A DNA stretch of 34,596 nt from Pseudomaricurvus hydrocarbonicus. Lineage in GTDB: Bacteria > Pseudomonadota > Gammaproteobacteria > Pseudomonadales > Cellvibrionaceae. Made by a program: the position numbers and the translations under genes. Below are positions 1-8,795 of this stretch, piece by piece. The first letter of the stretch is position 1, and each line of letters begins with the position of its first letter. The notes below the pieces were generated by a model. It did no database searches. It was given only the letters and a program-made list of their open reading frames with translations, and was not told the DNA's origin. Location: NCBI RefSeq assembly GCF_011602365.1, contig NZ_JAAONZ010000029.1, forward strand, positions 1-34,596, given 5' to 3'.

Positions 1-108
1 GGGCAAGATTTAGCATTCTTGTGCAAGGTTGTTCACTCACTCTTGATGGAACTTGGATTCGACACCCAACAGCTTCCTATACAAGCGGTGTGTGAACAAC
101 CTCTCTGA
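1..108 (+). CDS. C-terminal end of an unidentified protein (partial)
   Basis: An open frame enters from the left edge and ends at TGA 106-108, giving the last 35 residues of a protein. The residue mix (hydrophobic helix with LLMELGF, then a QQLP segment) looks like ordinary coding sequence, but I do not recognise the family. The start lies outside the window. An 11-bp inverted repeat (26-36 with 92-102) lies within the frame, so a non-coding reading is also possible. Confidence 0.4.
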   Translation, partial: GQDLAFLCKVVHSLLMELGFDTQQLPIQAVCEQPL

Positions 109-116
109 ACTCTACA

Positions 117-158
117 ACTAGCCACTAGCCACTCGTATCTCGAAACTAGCCACTAATT
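117..158. repeat. Heptamer tandem repeat array (site 1)
   Basis: Six consecutive 7-bp units lie just before the patatin-like gene. Three are ACTAGCC, and the others (ACTCGTA, TCTCGAA, ACTAATT) are diverged. The period and the ACTCG/ACTAG core are shared with arrays at 4895-4961, 7482-7509 and 23973-23992. The array ends four bases before the ATG at 163, so it occupies the place where a ribosome binding site should be. Confidence 0.7.
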
Positions 159-162
159 TTCT

Positions 163-1272
163 ATGACCTTACTTACCATCCGTGCCGGCGCCAGTGCCTA
201 CCGGCAAATTCAGCGTGACGGCCTTGCCCCGGAACACATCAGCAGCGTCTTTGGCGCCTCGGGGGCGGCCAAGTGGCTGGCGATTTACGGCCTGGATCGG
301 GCGATTTTTTCCCAGTGGCTGGCACCGGTAAAGCACCCCATCAATTTGTTTGGCACATCCGTCGGGGCGTTTAAGCTGGCGGCGGCCTGCCACCGCGACG
401 CCGGTCGGGGGCTGGATGCGCTGGCTGAGGCCTACATCCAGCAAAGCTACCCCAAGGGGGTGACGGCCGACACGATCGAACTGGAATTTCGCAAGATTTT
501 GCAAGTGACCCTCGGGGATGACAAGGTCGGTCAGATACTGTCGCATCCGACGTTCCGCTTTGGCTGTGGGGCGGTGCGTTGCCACGGCGGTCTGGCCAGT
601 GCCAACCCGCGCCGCCAGACCGCTGCCTGCAGTCGCGCGGCGGTGAAAAACATGCGCGGCAGGGCGGCCTTGCGCAACCAGCTGGAGCGGGTGGTGTTCC
701 ACGATCCGCGGGCCAGCTTTCCGCTGGATGTCCATGACGGTCGCGCACCGGACGGCTACCGCACCGAGACGGTGGCGCTGAACGAAGAAAATTTGCCCCC
801 CGGCTTGAAGGCCTCCGGCTCGATTCCGGTCTACATGCACGGCGTGAAGGACATCCCCGGCGCCGGCGCCGGGGTTTACCGCGATGGCGGTCTGCTGGAT
901 TACCATCCGGTGCCGGGCAATTTCTGGCGGGCCGAAGAGGGCCTGATTCTCTATCCGCACTTTTACCCGGATTGCAAAGAGGGCTGGTTTGACAAGTTTC
1001 TGCCCTGGCGCAAGGCGGCACCACACTTGCTGGACCGCGCGGTATTGATTTACCCCACGCCCCGGTTCTTTGCGGCCACGCAGTTGGGGCGGGTGCCGGA
1101 CCGGCAGGACTTTGCCCGCTTCGCCGACAGCCCCAGTCGTCCCCACAACAACGCCGAGCGAATACGGTTGTGGCAGGAGGTGGCGGATAAAAGTCACCTG
1201 CTGGGGCAAGAGTTTCTGCAGCTGTCCGATTCCGGAGAGTTGGCGAAGCGCGTGAGGCCACTGGGGCTGTAG
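163..1272 (+). CDS. Patatin-like phospholipase family protein
   Basis: This is a predicted serine acyl-hydrolase of the patatin type, which cleaves acyl esters of lipids with a Ser-Asp dyad. The 369-residue protein shows the glycine-rich oxyanion segment GASGAAKW (31-38), the nucleophile elbow GTSVG with Ser66, and the DGG motif with Asp241 followed by LLDYHPV. No signal peptide or membrane segment is visible, so a cytoplasmic or peripheral location is likely. The ATG at 163 lacks a clear Shine-Dalgarno because a heptamer repeat array runs up to it, but the homologous core begins within the first 30 residues, so the start cannot be much later. It precedes tkt with a 369-bp gap and is probably a separate transcript. 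The substrate cannot be told from sequence. Confidence 0.85.
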   Translation: MTLLTIRAGASAYRQIQRDGLAPEHISSVFGASGAAKWLAIYGLDRAIFSQWLAPVKHPINLFGTSVGAFKLAAACHRDAGRGLDALAEAYIQQSYPKGVTADTIELEFRKILQVTLGDDKVGQILSHPTFRFGCGAVRCHGGLASANPRRQTAACSRAAVKNMRGRAALRNQLERVVFHDPRASFPLDVHDGRAPDGYRTETVALNEENLPPGLKASGSIPVYMHGVKDIPGAGAGVYRDGGLLDYHPVPGNFWRAEEGLILYPHFYPDCKEGWFDKFLPWRKAAPHLLDRAVLIYPTPRFFAATQLGRVPDRQDFARFADSPSRPHNNAERIRLWQEVADKSHLLGQEFLQLSDSGELAKRVRPLGL

Positions 1273-1641
1273 CGTCCAGAGCGCTCCACGGCTAAAGGCC
1301 CTGCTAGTGGTGTGGTCTTTTCTGCTGAATCTATGCCAATTTGGGCGCTGAGGCAAAATTGCCACATGAAAAGGCGATTTTTCGCTCTCTTTTTGTTCAA
1401 TCGCCCTTTACCCGGTCAGGCCAGTGCGAGAAAATAGCGCCCCTTTTTTAGCATCCCCCAGGTTACAGCCTCGACAGCGTTTTTGATGGTTGGTCAGACA
1501 ATGACTGCTCAGAGCGATGCCGGGGCTGAAGTTCATTGGCGGATGAAGTACACAACACTACCTGCGGGGCTCAAGCAGAGACCCTGTGGGTAGTGCTGTG
1601 TACGGTGAATTTTAAAGTGCATTAACAGGAGCCCTGAGCCC
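1273..1641. other. Intergenic region before tkt with hairpins
   Basis: No gene is visible in this 369-bp gap. It holds a 7-bp stem (1373-1379 with 1399-1405) and the larger leader hairpin listed at 1548-1603. The promoter of the tkt transcript should lie here, but I could not pick a convincing -35/-10 pair by eye. The tkt ribosome binding site AGGAG is at 1627-1631. Confidence 0.5.
1548..1603 (+). promoter_or_regulatory. Leader hairpin upstream of tkt
   Basis: The arms 1548-1562 (GTACACAACACTACC) and 1589-1603 pair over 15 positions with a single G:U. The 26-nt loop can form an inner 5-bp stem (CGGGG with CCCTG). The structure ends 38 nt before the tkt ATG and 23 nt before its Shine-Dalgarno, with no T tract after it. 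It is more likely a 5' untranslated structure or an operator than a terminator. I do not recognise it as a known riboswitch class. Confidence 0.55.
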
Positions 1642-3642
1642 ATGCCATCTCGTGCCGAACTAGCCAACGCCATCCGCGCCCTCAGTATGGACGCCGTCCA
1701 GCAAGCCAACAGCGGTCACCCCGGTGCCCCTATGGGCATGGCGGACATCGCCGAAGTACTGTGGAACGACTATTTAAAGCACAACCCCAGCAACCCCGAC
1801 TGGGCTGACCGCGACCGCTTTGTGCTGTCCAACGGCCACGGCTCCATGCTGATCTACTCCCTGTTGCACCTGTCCGGCTACGACCTGCCGATCGAAGAGC
1901 TGAAAAACTTCCGTCAGCTGCACTCCAAAACCCCGGGGCACCCCGAGTACGGCTACGCGCCGGGCGTTGAAACCACCACCGGCCCTCTCGGGCAGGGCAT
2001 CACCAACGCCGTGGGTATGGCGCTGGCGGAAAAGATTCTGGCGGACCAGTTCAACCGCGATGGCCACGATATCGTGGATCACTTTACCTACACGTTCATG
2101 GGCGATGGCTGCCTGATGGAAGGCATTTCCCACGAGGCCTGTTCTTTGGCCGGGACGTTGGGGCTGGGCAAGCTGATCGCGTTCTACGACGACAACGGCA
2201 TCTCCATTGACGGTGAAGTGGAAGGCTGGTTCACCGACGACACGCCGAAGCGTTTTGAGGCGTACGGCTGGCAGGTGATTCCCGCCGTCGACGGCCACGA
2301 CAGCAACGCCATTAAAGCCGCCATTGAGGCCGCCCGCACAGAGCCTAACAAGCCCACCATCATCTGCTGCAAAACGGTGATCGGTTTCGGTTCGCCCAAC
2401 AAGCAGGGCAAAGAAGAGTGTCACGGTGCGCCACTGGGGGCCGAAGAGATCGCCCTGGTGCGCAAGACCCTGAACTGGCAACACGGCCCGTTTGAAATTC
2501 CGGCCGACATCGCCGCCAGCTGGAACGCTCAGGACGCCGGCGCCAAAGCGGAAAGCGAGTGGCAGGGGCGTTTTGAAGCCTACCAAGCGGCGCACCCGGA
2601 ACTGGCGGCAGAATTCGAGCGTCGCGTGATCAAGGGCGACCTGCCGGCGGACTTCTCTGCAAAAGCCGATGCCTACATTCGCGAATGTCAGGACAAGGCC
2701 GAGAAGGTGGCGTCCCGTAAAGCCTCGCAGAATACCCTCAACGCCTACGGCCCACTGCTGCCGGAACTGCTGGGTGGCTCTGCTGACCTGGCCGGTTCTA
2801 ACCTGACGCTGTGGAGTGGTTGCAAAGGGGTCGAGGCCAAAGACGCCAGCGGTAACTACATCTACTACGGTGTGCGCGAATTCGGCATGAGTGCCATCAT
2901 GAACGGTATCGCCCTGCACGGCGGTTTCGTTAACTACGGCGCCACCTTCCTGATGTTTATGGAATACGCCCGCAACGCGGTGCGCATGGCGGCGCTGATG
3001 AAGCAGCAGAGCATCTTTGTCTACACGCACGACTCCATCGGCCTGGGTGAAGATGGCCCGACGCACCAGCCGGTTGAGCAAATCCCCAGCCTGCGCATCA
3101 TCCCCAACATGCACGTCTGGCGTCCCTGTGACACCGTCGAATCTGCCGTGTCCTGGAAATCCGCCATTGAGCGTCGTGACGGTCCGTCGTCGCTGATTTT
3201 CTCCCGCCAGGGGCTGGCCCCTCAGCCGCGCACGGATGAGCAGCTGAGCAACGTGGCCCGCGGTGGCTACGTCCTGAAAGACTGCGCTGGTGAGCCGGAA
3301 GCGATCCTCATCGCCACCGGTTCCGAAGTTGAGCTGGCCGTCGCCGCGGCGGACAAACTGACCGCAGACGGCAAGAAAATCCGAGTGGTTTCCATGCCGT
3401 GTGCCGAGATTTTCTGCGCTCAGGACGCGGAATACCGTCAGCAGGTACTGCCCATCCAGGTGGCTGCTCGTGTGGCTGTGGAAGCGGCTCAGGAAGACTA
3501 CTGGTACAAGTTTGTGGGCCTCGAAGGCCGCGTTGTGGGCATGACCACCTTTGGTGAATCGGCCCCGGGCGGTGAGTTGATGGAACACTTTGGCTTCACC
3601 GTTGAGAATGTGGTCAACGCCGTCGAAGACGTCATCGACTGA
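1642..3642 (+). CDS. tkt: Transketolase
   Basis: This thiamine-diphosphate enzyme moves two-carbon units between sugar phosphates in the non-oxidative pentose phosphate pathway, supplying erythrose-4-phosphate and linking to glycolysis. The 666-residue length matches the family (about 660). Visible landmarks are SGHPGAPMG (His26), SNGHGSML (His66), the ThDP motif from [13 protein letters not shown] (154-166) to DDNGISIDG (183-191), and ECHGAPLG. The C-terminal half has the pyrimidine-domain segments VREFGMS and [21 protein letters not shown] at 1627-1631 supports the ATG at 1642. It heads a run of co-directional sugar-phosphate genes (epd, pgk, fba). The 195-bp gap to epd shows no terminator, so co-transcription is possible. 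Confidence 0.98.
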   Translation: MPSRAELANAIRALSMDAVQQANSGHPGAPMGMADIAEVLWNDYLKHNPSNPDWADRDRFVLSNGHGSMLIYSLLHLSGYDLPIEELKNFRQLHSKTPGHPEYGYAPGVETTTGPLGQGITNAVGMALAEKILADQFNRDGHDIVDHFTYTFMGDGCLMEGISHEACSLAGTLGLGKLIAFYDDNGISIDGEVEGWFTDDTPKRFEAYGWQVIPAVDGHDSNAIKAAIEAARTEPNKPTIICCKTVIGFGSPNKQGKEECHGAPLGAEEIALVRKTLNWQHGPFEIPADIAASWNAQDAGAKAESEWQGRFEAYQAAHPELAAEFERRVIKGDLPADFSAKADAYIRECQDKAEKVASRKASQNTLNAYGPLLPELLGGSADLAGSNLTLWSGCKGVEAKDASGNYIYYGVREFGMSAIMNGIALHGGFVNYGATFLMFMEYARNAVRMAALMKQQSIFVYTHDSIGLGEDGPTHQPVEQIPSLRIIPNMHVWRPCDTVESAVSWKSAIERRDGPSSLIFSRQGLAPQPRTDEQLSNVARGGYVLKDCAGEPEAILIATGSEVELAVAAADKLTADGKKIRVVSMPCAEIFCAQDAEYRQQVLPIQVAARVAVEAAQEDYWYKFVGLEGRVVGMTTFGESAPGGELMEHFGFTVENVVNAVEDVID

Positions 3643-3837
3643 ATCGATAGACGTTGATGGCGAGCAGGGGTGTTCGGCGGTGGGCTTTGCAGCGCTGCGG
3701 CCGTGCCTGCTTTGCTGAGACCATGGGCTGGCCTGAGTTCAGGGCATTGCGCTGATCTCAGGCTTGTCGTTGATCAGGGCGTCTGGCCTGAACCACCACA
3801 CCACTGCTGCCGTCACACTAATGGGTAAGAGATCCGC

Positions 3838-4893
3838 TTGAGTAGCTCATCCAACATCGAACAATCTCCTTCTTGCCAGCCGCTCAGACTGGCCATCAAC
3901 GGTTATGGCCGTATTGGTCGCTGTGTGCTGCGGGCTCTGTTCGAAGCAGGCCTGCAAGACCAGCTGCAGGTGGTGGCGATCAACGAACTGGCCGATTGCA
4001 AAACCATTGCCCACCTGACCAAATACGACTCGACCCACGGCCGCTTTCCCGGTGCCGTGAGTGTGGCCGACGATTGTTTGCACATTGACGATCACGCCAT
4101 TCAGGTTCTGCACTGCGAGCACCTCACCGACTTGCCCTGGGCAGCCCTGGGGGTGGATCTGGTGTTGGAATGTACCGGGGCGTTCAGTGATCGGGCGACG
4201 GCGCAGCGCCACATTGACCAGGGGGCCAGGCGGGTGCTGTTTTCCCAGCCGGGTCAGCCGGATGTGGACGCCACCATCGTCTATGGGGTCAACGAGCAAA
4301 CCCTGAGCGCCAGCCACACCATCGTCTCCAACGCGTCCTGTACCACCAATTGCAGCATTCCGGTGATTAAAGCCCTGCACGATGCCTTTGGTGTCGACAG
4401 CGGTGTGATTACCACCCTGCACTCGGCGATGAACGACCAGCCGGTGATTGATGCTTACCATCACACCGACCTGCGCAAAACCCGTTCGGCCATCAACTCC
4501 ATGATTCCGGTGGACACCGGCCTGGCGCAGGGCATTGAACGCCTGTTGCCGGAGTTGGCGGGGCGTTTTGAAGCTCAGGCCATGCGCGTCCCGATTGCCA
4601 ATGTTTCGGCCATCGACCTGTCGGTGGTGGTGCAACAGGACGTCAGCGTGGAAGCGGTCAACAGCATGCTGCGGCAGACTGCCGCCACCGCCTTTCACGG
4701 GGTGCTGGGTTATACCGAGGAGTTACTGGCGTCCTGCGACTTTAACCACGATTCGCGCAGCGGTATCGTCGACGCCGGACAGACCCGGGTGGCGGGCAAG
4801 CGGCTGGTGAAAGTGCTCACCTGGTTTGATAACGAATGGGGCTATGCCAATCGCATGCTGGATGTGGTGCTGGCCTGGCAAAAAAGCAGATGA
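3838..4893 (+). CDS. epd: D-erythrose-4-phosphate dehydrogenase (GAPDH family)
   Basis: This NAD-dependent enzyme oxidises erythrose-4-phosphate to 4-phosphoerythronate, the first step of the DXP-dependent pyridoxal-5'-phosphate route. It belongs to the GAPDH family. The 351-residue protein shows the Rossmann segment NGYGRIGR (21-28), the active-site ASCTTNC with Cys168, His195 in TTLHSAMND, and the C-terminal WFDNEWGYANRM. The segments HSAMNDQ, AYHHTDLRKTRSA and DFNHD fit Epd better than glycolytic GAPDH. The start is probably the TTG at 3838, since the nearby ATG at 3821 is in another frame and stops at once. AAGAGA upstream is a weak ribosome binding site. Its place after tkt, which makes the substrate, supports the call. 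A dual GAPDH role cannot be excluded. Confidence 0.92.
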   Translation: MSSSSNIEQSPSCQPLRLAINGYGRIGRCVLRALFEAGLQDQLQVVAINELADCKTIAHLTKYDSTHGRFPGAVSVADDCLHIDDHAIQVLHCEHLTDLPWAALGVDLVLECTGAFSDRATAQRHIDQGARRVLFSQPGQPDVDATIVYGVNEQTLSASHTIVSNASCTTNCSIPVIKALHDAFGVDSGVITTLHSAMNDQPVIDAYHHTDLRKTRSAINSMIPVDTGLAQGIERLLPELAGRFEAQAMRVPIANVSAIDLSVVVQQDVSVEAVNSMLRQTAATAFHGVLGYTEELLASCDFNHDSRSGIVDAGQTRVAGKRLVKVLTWFDNEWGYANRMLDVVLAWQKSR

Positions 4894-4894
4894 G

Positions 4895-4961
<67 letters not shown>

Positions 4962-4984
4962 AAACTTAAAGAGGAATGACAGCC

Positions 4985-6145
4985 ATGGCTGTAAAACTGA
5001 TGACGGAACTGGATCTGGCCGGCAAGCGCGTGCTGATCCGAGAAGACCTCAATGTCCCCGTAAAAAACGGTGTGGTGACCAGCGATGCCCGCATTCGCGC
5101 GGCACTGCCGACCATTGAGCTCGCCCTCAAGGCGGGCGCCAAGGTTATCGTCATGTCCCACTTGGGGCGCCCAACGGAAGGGGAGTACGCCGAGGAGTTT
5201 TCTTTGCAGCCGGTGGCCGAGCACCTGGGTCAGCTGCTGGGTCGCGAGGTGGCGGTTGTTAAAGACTGGCAGGCGGGCGTGGAGGTGGCCGAGGGTGAGC
5301 TGGTGCTGCTGGAAAACGTGCGATTCAACGTCGGTGAAAAGAAAGACGCCGAAGACCTGTCCAGGGCCTACGCGGCGTTGTGCGACATCTTTGTGATGGA
5401 CGCCTTTGGTACCGCTCACCGCGCTCAGGCGTCCACCCACGGTGTGGCCAAGTTTGCCCCGGTCGCCTGCGCCGGCCCGCTGCTGGCGACCGAGTTGGAC
5501 GCGCTGGAGAAAGCCCTGGCCAATCCGGCACGCCCGATGGTGGCGATTGTGGGGGGCTCCAAAGTTTCGACTAAACTGACGGTACTGGAAACCTTGTCGG
5601 ACAAGGTGGATCAGCTGATCGTCGGCGGCGGTATCGCCAATACCTTCCTGGCGGCCAGTGGCCAGCCGGTGGGCAAGTCCCTGTATGAAGAGGACCTGGT
5701 GCCCAATGCCAAGGCGCTGATGGAAAAATGCGACATTCCGGTGCCCACTGATGTGGTGACCGGGACGGAATTTTCCGAGACCGCGGTGGCAACCTTAAAA
5801 GATGCCTCAGAAGTAACCGCAGACGACATGATTTTTGACATCGGCCCGGACTCTTCGGCCGCCTTGGCAAAAATCCTGCAAGACGCCAAGACCATCATTT
5901 GGAACGGCCCGGTGGGTGTGTTTGAATTTGACCAGTTTGGCGGCGGTACCGAAGCCATCTCCAAAGCCATTGCCGACAGCCCGGCCTTCTCCATTGCCGG
6001 TGGTGGCGACACCCTGGCCGCGGTCGACAAATACGGCATTGCTGATAAGGTGTCTTATATCTCGACCGGTGGCGGTGCCTTTTTGGAATACGTAGAGGGT
6101 AAGGTGTTGCCAGCGGTGGCGATGCTGGAAGAGCGCGCCAAATAA
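4985..6145 (+). CDS. pgk: Phosphoglycerate kinase
   Basis: This glycolytic and gluconeogenic enzyme transfers phosphate between 1,3-bisphosphoglycerate and ADP. From the ATG at 4985 it is 386 residues, the usual length for the bacterial enzyme. Visible motifs are the substrate loop R19-x-D-x-NVP, [11 protein letters not shown], the [17 protein letters not shown] segment, VGGSKVSTK, and the nucleotide-binding [10 protein letters not shown] and AGGGDT. GAGG at 4971-4974 sits about 10 nt before the ATG at 4985. The in-frame ATG at 4976 is only one base from it and would add three residues, so the later start is preferred. It follows epd across a repeat hairpin and precedes fba, as in other gammaproteobacterial tkt-epd-pgk-fba clusters. 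Confidence 0.97.
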   Translation: MAVKLMTELDLAGKRVLIREDLNVPVKNGVVTSDARIRAALPTIELALKAGAKVIVMSHLGRPTEGEYAEEFSLQPVAEHLGQLLGREVAVVKDWQAGVEVAEGELVLLENVRFNVGEKKDAEDLSRAYAALCDIFVMDAFGTAHRAQASTHGVAKFAPVACAGPLLATELDALEKALANPARPMVAIVGGSKVSTKLTVLETLSDKVDQLIVGGGIANTFLAASGQPVGKSLYEEDLVPNAKALMEKCDIPVPTDVVTGTEFSETAVATLKDASEVTADDMIFDIGPDSSAALAKILQDAKTIIWNGPVGVFEFDQFGGGTEAISKAIADSPAFSIAGGGDTLAAVDKYGIADKVSYISTGGGAFLEYVEGKVLPAVAMLEERAK

Positions 6146-6298
6146 CACCGCCGGACAGAGCCGGGGCAGGGGTGCGAAGCGATCGGTTTCCATTGACTGC
6201 CACTCACCCAACAACATGACAAGCACGGCGTTTTAACGGCTGACGTTAAGCGTCTGGCAAACCAACTACTGGTAATAACTACAGACAAGGACAAAACC

Positions 6299-7363
6299 AT
6301 GGCCCTGATAAGCATGCGACAAATGCTGGATCACGCCGCCGAGTTCGGCTACGGCGTACCCGCTTATAACGTCAACAACCTGGAACAAATGCGCGCAATT
6401 ATGGAAGCGGCTGACCAGACCGATTCCCCGGTGATCGTGCAGGCGTCTGCGGGCGCTCGCAAATACGCCGGCGCGCCCTTCCTGCGTCACCTGATTTTGG
6501 CGGCGATTGAAGAGTTTCCCCACATCCCGGTGTGTATGCACCAGGATCACGGCACCTCACCGTCGGTGTGTCAGCGCTCTATCCAATTGGGTTTCAGCTC
6601 GGTGATGATGGACGGTTCTTTGGGTGAAGATGGCAAAACCCCCGCCGATTACGACTACAACGTCGAGGTGACTCGCCGCACCGTCGAAATGGCGCACGCG
6701 TGTGGCGTCTCTGTGGAAGGCGAGCTGGGTTGCCTGGGCTCACTGGAAACCGGTGAAGCCGGTGAAGAAGACGGCATCGGTGCCGTGGGCAAACTGACCC
6801 ACGACCAGATGCTCACCGACCCGGAAGAAGCGGCTGACTTTGTTGCCAAAACCGATGTCGATGCCCTGGCCATTGCCTGTGGTACCTCCCACGGTGCCTA
6901 CAAATTCACCCGCCCCCCCACGGGCGATATCCTGGCCATCGACCGCATCAAAGAGATCCACAAGCGCATCCCCAACACCCACCTGGTAATGCACGGCTCC
7001 TCCTCGGTGCCGCAGGAGTGGCTGGCCATCATCAACGAATTTGGCGGTGAGATTCCGGAAACCTACGGTGTACCCGTTGAGCAGATCGTCGAAGGCATCA
7101 AGCACGGCGTGCGCAAAGTCAACATCGATACCGACCTGCGGTTGGCGTCCACCGGTGCGACCCGTCGTTTCCTGGCGCAAAACCCGAGCGAATTCGATCC
7201 GCGTAAATTCCTGAGCGCAACGGTCACCGCCATGAAAGACATCTGCATGGCGCGCTACGAAGCGTTTGGTACCGCCGGTAACGCCAGCAAAATCAAACCC
7301 ATCAGCCTGGACGCGATGTTTGCCCGCTACGCCAGTGGTGAGTTGAAAGCCCAGATCAAGTAA
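6299..7363 (+). CDS. fba: Class II fructose-bisphosphate aldolase (Calvin-cycle subtype)
   Basis: This zinc-dependent aldolase interconverts fructose-1,6-bisphosphate with dihydroxyacetone phosphate and glyceraldehyde-3-phosphate. The 354-residue protein has CMHQDHG, with the catalytic Asp83 and zinc-binding His84, then [18 protein letters not shown] and [13 protein letters not shown], which carry the other metal and substrate residues, and NIDTDLR for phosphate binding. The insert [19 protein letters not shown] and the C-terminal extension to residue 354 place it in the longer class IIB subtype common in Pseudomonas and autotrophs, rather than the E. coli FbaA type. The start is the ATG at 6299. 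It is the last gene of the sugar-phosphate run, followed by a hairpin at 7382-7419. Confidence 0.97.
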   Translation: MALISMRQMLDHAAEFGYGVPAYNVNNLEQMRAIMEAADQTDSPVIVQASAGARKYAGAPFLRHLILAAIEEFPHIPVCMHQDHGTSPSVCQRSIQLGFSSVMMDGSLGEDGKTPADYDYNVEVTRRTVEMAHACGVSVEGELGCLGSLETGEAGEEDGIGAVGKLTHDQMLTDPEEAADFVAKTDVDALAIACGTSHGAYKFTRPPTGDILAIDRIKEIHKRIPNTHLVMHGSSSVPQEWLAIINEFGGEIPETYGVPVEQIVEGIKHGVRKVNIDTDLRLASTGATRRFLAQNPSEFDPRKFLSATVTAMKDICMARYEAFGTAGNASKIKPISLDAMFARYASGELKAQIK

Positions 7364-7381
7364 TCCCGCCATGGATTACCA

Positions 7382-7419
7382 GCGAGTGGCGCCGCCGTGA
7401 ATACGGTTGCACCACTCGC
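7382..7419 (+). terminator. Hairpin after fba, possible terminator
   Basis: GCGAGTGG (7382-7389) pairs perfectly with CCACTCGC (7412-7419), and an inner CCGT-GAAT-ACGG stem sits in the loop. It starts 18 bases after the fba stop. The tract after it (ACTCCTTTCCTT) is only weakly T-rich, so intrinsic termination is uncertain. Confidence 0.5.
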
Positions 7420-7481
7420 GACTCCTTTCCTTAATCCTCGCTCAAGGTGAATTGCGCCGCAAGACAGGGCAGCCTGGGCTG

Positions 7482-7509
7482 ACTCGCTACTCGCTACTCG
7501 CTACTCGCC
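7482..7509. repeat. Heptamer tandem repeat array (site 3)
   Basis: Four head-to-tail 7-bp units, ACTCGCT three times and then ACTCGCC, lie in the gap between fba and the alpha/beta hydrolase gene. The period and core are shared with the arrays at 117-158, 4895-4961 and 23973-23992. Confidence 0.85.
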
Positions 7510-7564
7510 AATCCCTCCCTTATACTCGTTACCAACTTCCCTCGTTGATGGTGCGAAACAACAC

Positions 7565-8572
7565 ATGACCCCGACTTTTGAGTCCCTGCAGCAACTGGCA
7601 GCCGATCTTCCGCAGCTGGATTTTTCACTGTGCACCGATCAAACGGCCTGGCTGAAGAGTTCACCGGTACAGGATTACTTAAATCACTATCACATCAACT
7701 TTACGACGGAAGGCCTGTGCCGCAAGCACCTGCTGGGCAAGTTTGCGGCGGCGGGGTTTGATATCGCCGCCCACCTCTGGCTGCCCTCGCTTCAATCCGC
7801 TGATGAAGTGGCTAAGAGGACGGTGACGGCCAAGGGCACGATTTTTCTGGTGCACGGGTTTACCGACAGTGTGGGCCTCATGCAACACGCGATTCGGTTT
7901 CTGCTGCAACAGGGCTGGAACGTGGTGGCGTTTGACCTGCCTGGCCACGGTCTAAGCTCCGGAGTGCAGGCGAGCATTGAATCCTTTGACCAGTATCGGG
8001 AAGTGCTGCAGACCTGCCTCGACCACTGCCGCCAACACATGCCAAAGCCATGGCACGGTGTGGGCCAGAGCACCGGCGGTTCGGTGTGGCTGAATTACGT
8101 GGCTACCTTTCCTAATCAATCCGCAATTGACAAGGTGTTGTTGCTCGCGCCGTTGATTCGTCCCAAAGGCTGGGGCACCGCGCGCTGGTTTTTTCCTGTG
8201 GTGAAATTGTTTACCGGGCAGCTCACTCGCAAATACAACCTCACCTCTCACGATGAGGATTTTCTGGATTTTGTGCGCCACCGGGACCCGCTGCAGGCGC
8301 GCATCACGCCGCTGCGCTGGGCCTCGGCCATGGAGGAATGGGTCCAGAATTTTCAGGTTTATCCGGTTCAGCAGCGGCCCTTGAAGATCATTCAGGGTGA
8401 CGCCGATACCACGGTGGATTTTAAATACAACGTGGATGCCATCTGTGCCACCTTTCCCAATACCAAGGTGGTGATGATTCCCAATGCGCGCCATCAGCTG
8501 GTCAACGAATCGGCAGCGTTTCGGAAAAAAGTGTTTTCCCATGTTTTAAACTGGTTAGACCTAAAGTCGTGA
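7565..8572 (+). CDS. Alpha/beta hydrolase (serine aminopeptidase S33 / lysophospholipase-like)
   Basis: This is a predicted alpha/beta-hydrolase fold esterase or lysophospholipase of 335 residues. The oxyanion segment is FLVHGFTDS (94-102), followed by AFDLPGHGLS typical of the monoglyceride-lipase/lysophospholipase group (Hydrolase_4). The nucleophile elbow is GQSTG with Ser169. An acid in QGDADTTVD (Asp279 or Asp281) and His310 in NARHQLVNE complete the triad. No signal peptide or membrane helix is seen. The roughly 90 residues before the core are longer than in minimal members and may form a cap or docking region. The ATG at 7565 has only a weak purine-rich stretch upstream. It stands alone, converging on the peptidase-hydrolase gene. 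The substrate is unknown. Confidence 0.85.
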   Translation: MTPTFESLQQLAADLPQLDFSLCTDQTAWLKSSPVQDYLNHYHINFTTEGLCRKHLLGKFAAAGFDIAAHLWLPSLQSADEVAKRTVTAKGTIFLVHGFTDSVGLMQHAIRFLLQQGWNVVAFDLPGHGLSSGVQASIESFDQYREVLQTCLDHCRQHMPKPWHGVGQSTGGSVWLNYVATFPNQSAIDKVLLLAPLIRPKGWGTARWFFPVVKLFTGQLTRKYNLTSHDEDFLDFVRHRDPLQARITPLRWASAMEEWVQNFQVYPVQQRPLKIIQGDADTTVDFKYNVDAICATFPNTKVVMIPNARHQLVNESAAFRKKVFSHVLNWLDLKS

Positions 8573-8622
8573 GCCGGTGGGCATAAACGCTTAGCTGGGC
8601 ACAAGCTTACATCATCGACGAT

Positions 8623-8678
8623 GACCAGGCTGAACAGTATAGACACCAGGTTGAACGCTGTAGACACCAGGTTCGCCA
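8623..8678. repeat. 21-bp tandem duplication
   Basis: Two 21-bp units (8623-8643 and 8644-8664) and a partial third (8665-8678) are arranged head to tail between two convergent genes. They share the pattern ACCAGG-TGAAC-TAGA. No terminator is visible in this gap. Confidence 0.75.
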
Positions 8679-8795
8679 CCAGCTTGACCGGCGGCATAAG
8701 CCATTATTGGTGCAAGCCACGTCACGGCGATCCGGTCATGAAAGCCTCTCGTTGTTTGAGGTGTCTTTCCCGTCATTGATGGGTTGAGTGGTTGA

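Noticed and set aside
169-1365. Long open frame on the minus strand opposite the patatin-like gene
   Set aside because: It is a high-GC shadow frame; its residues (many Arg, Gly, His) show no family motif, while the plus-strand frame has intact patatin motifs.
1563-1588. Thiamine pyrophosphate riboswitch before tkt
   Set aside because: The leader lacks the conserved TPP-riboswitch core (CUGAGA and its partner helices); only a simple two-part hairpin is present.
1774-3588. 604-codon open frame on the minus strand opposite tkt
   Set aside because: It lies wholly within a certain transketolase gene and has no recognisable domains; it mirrors tkt codon bias.
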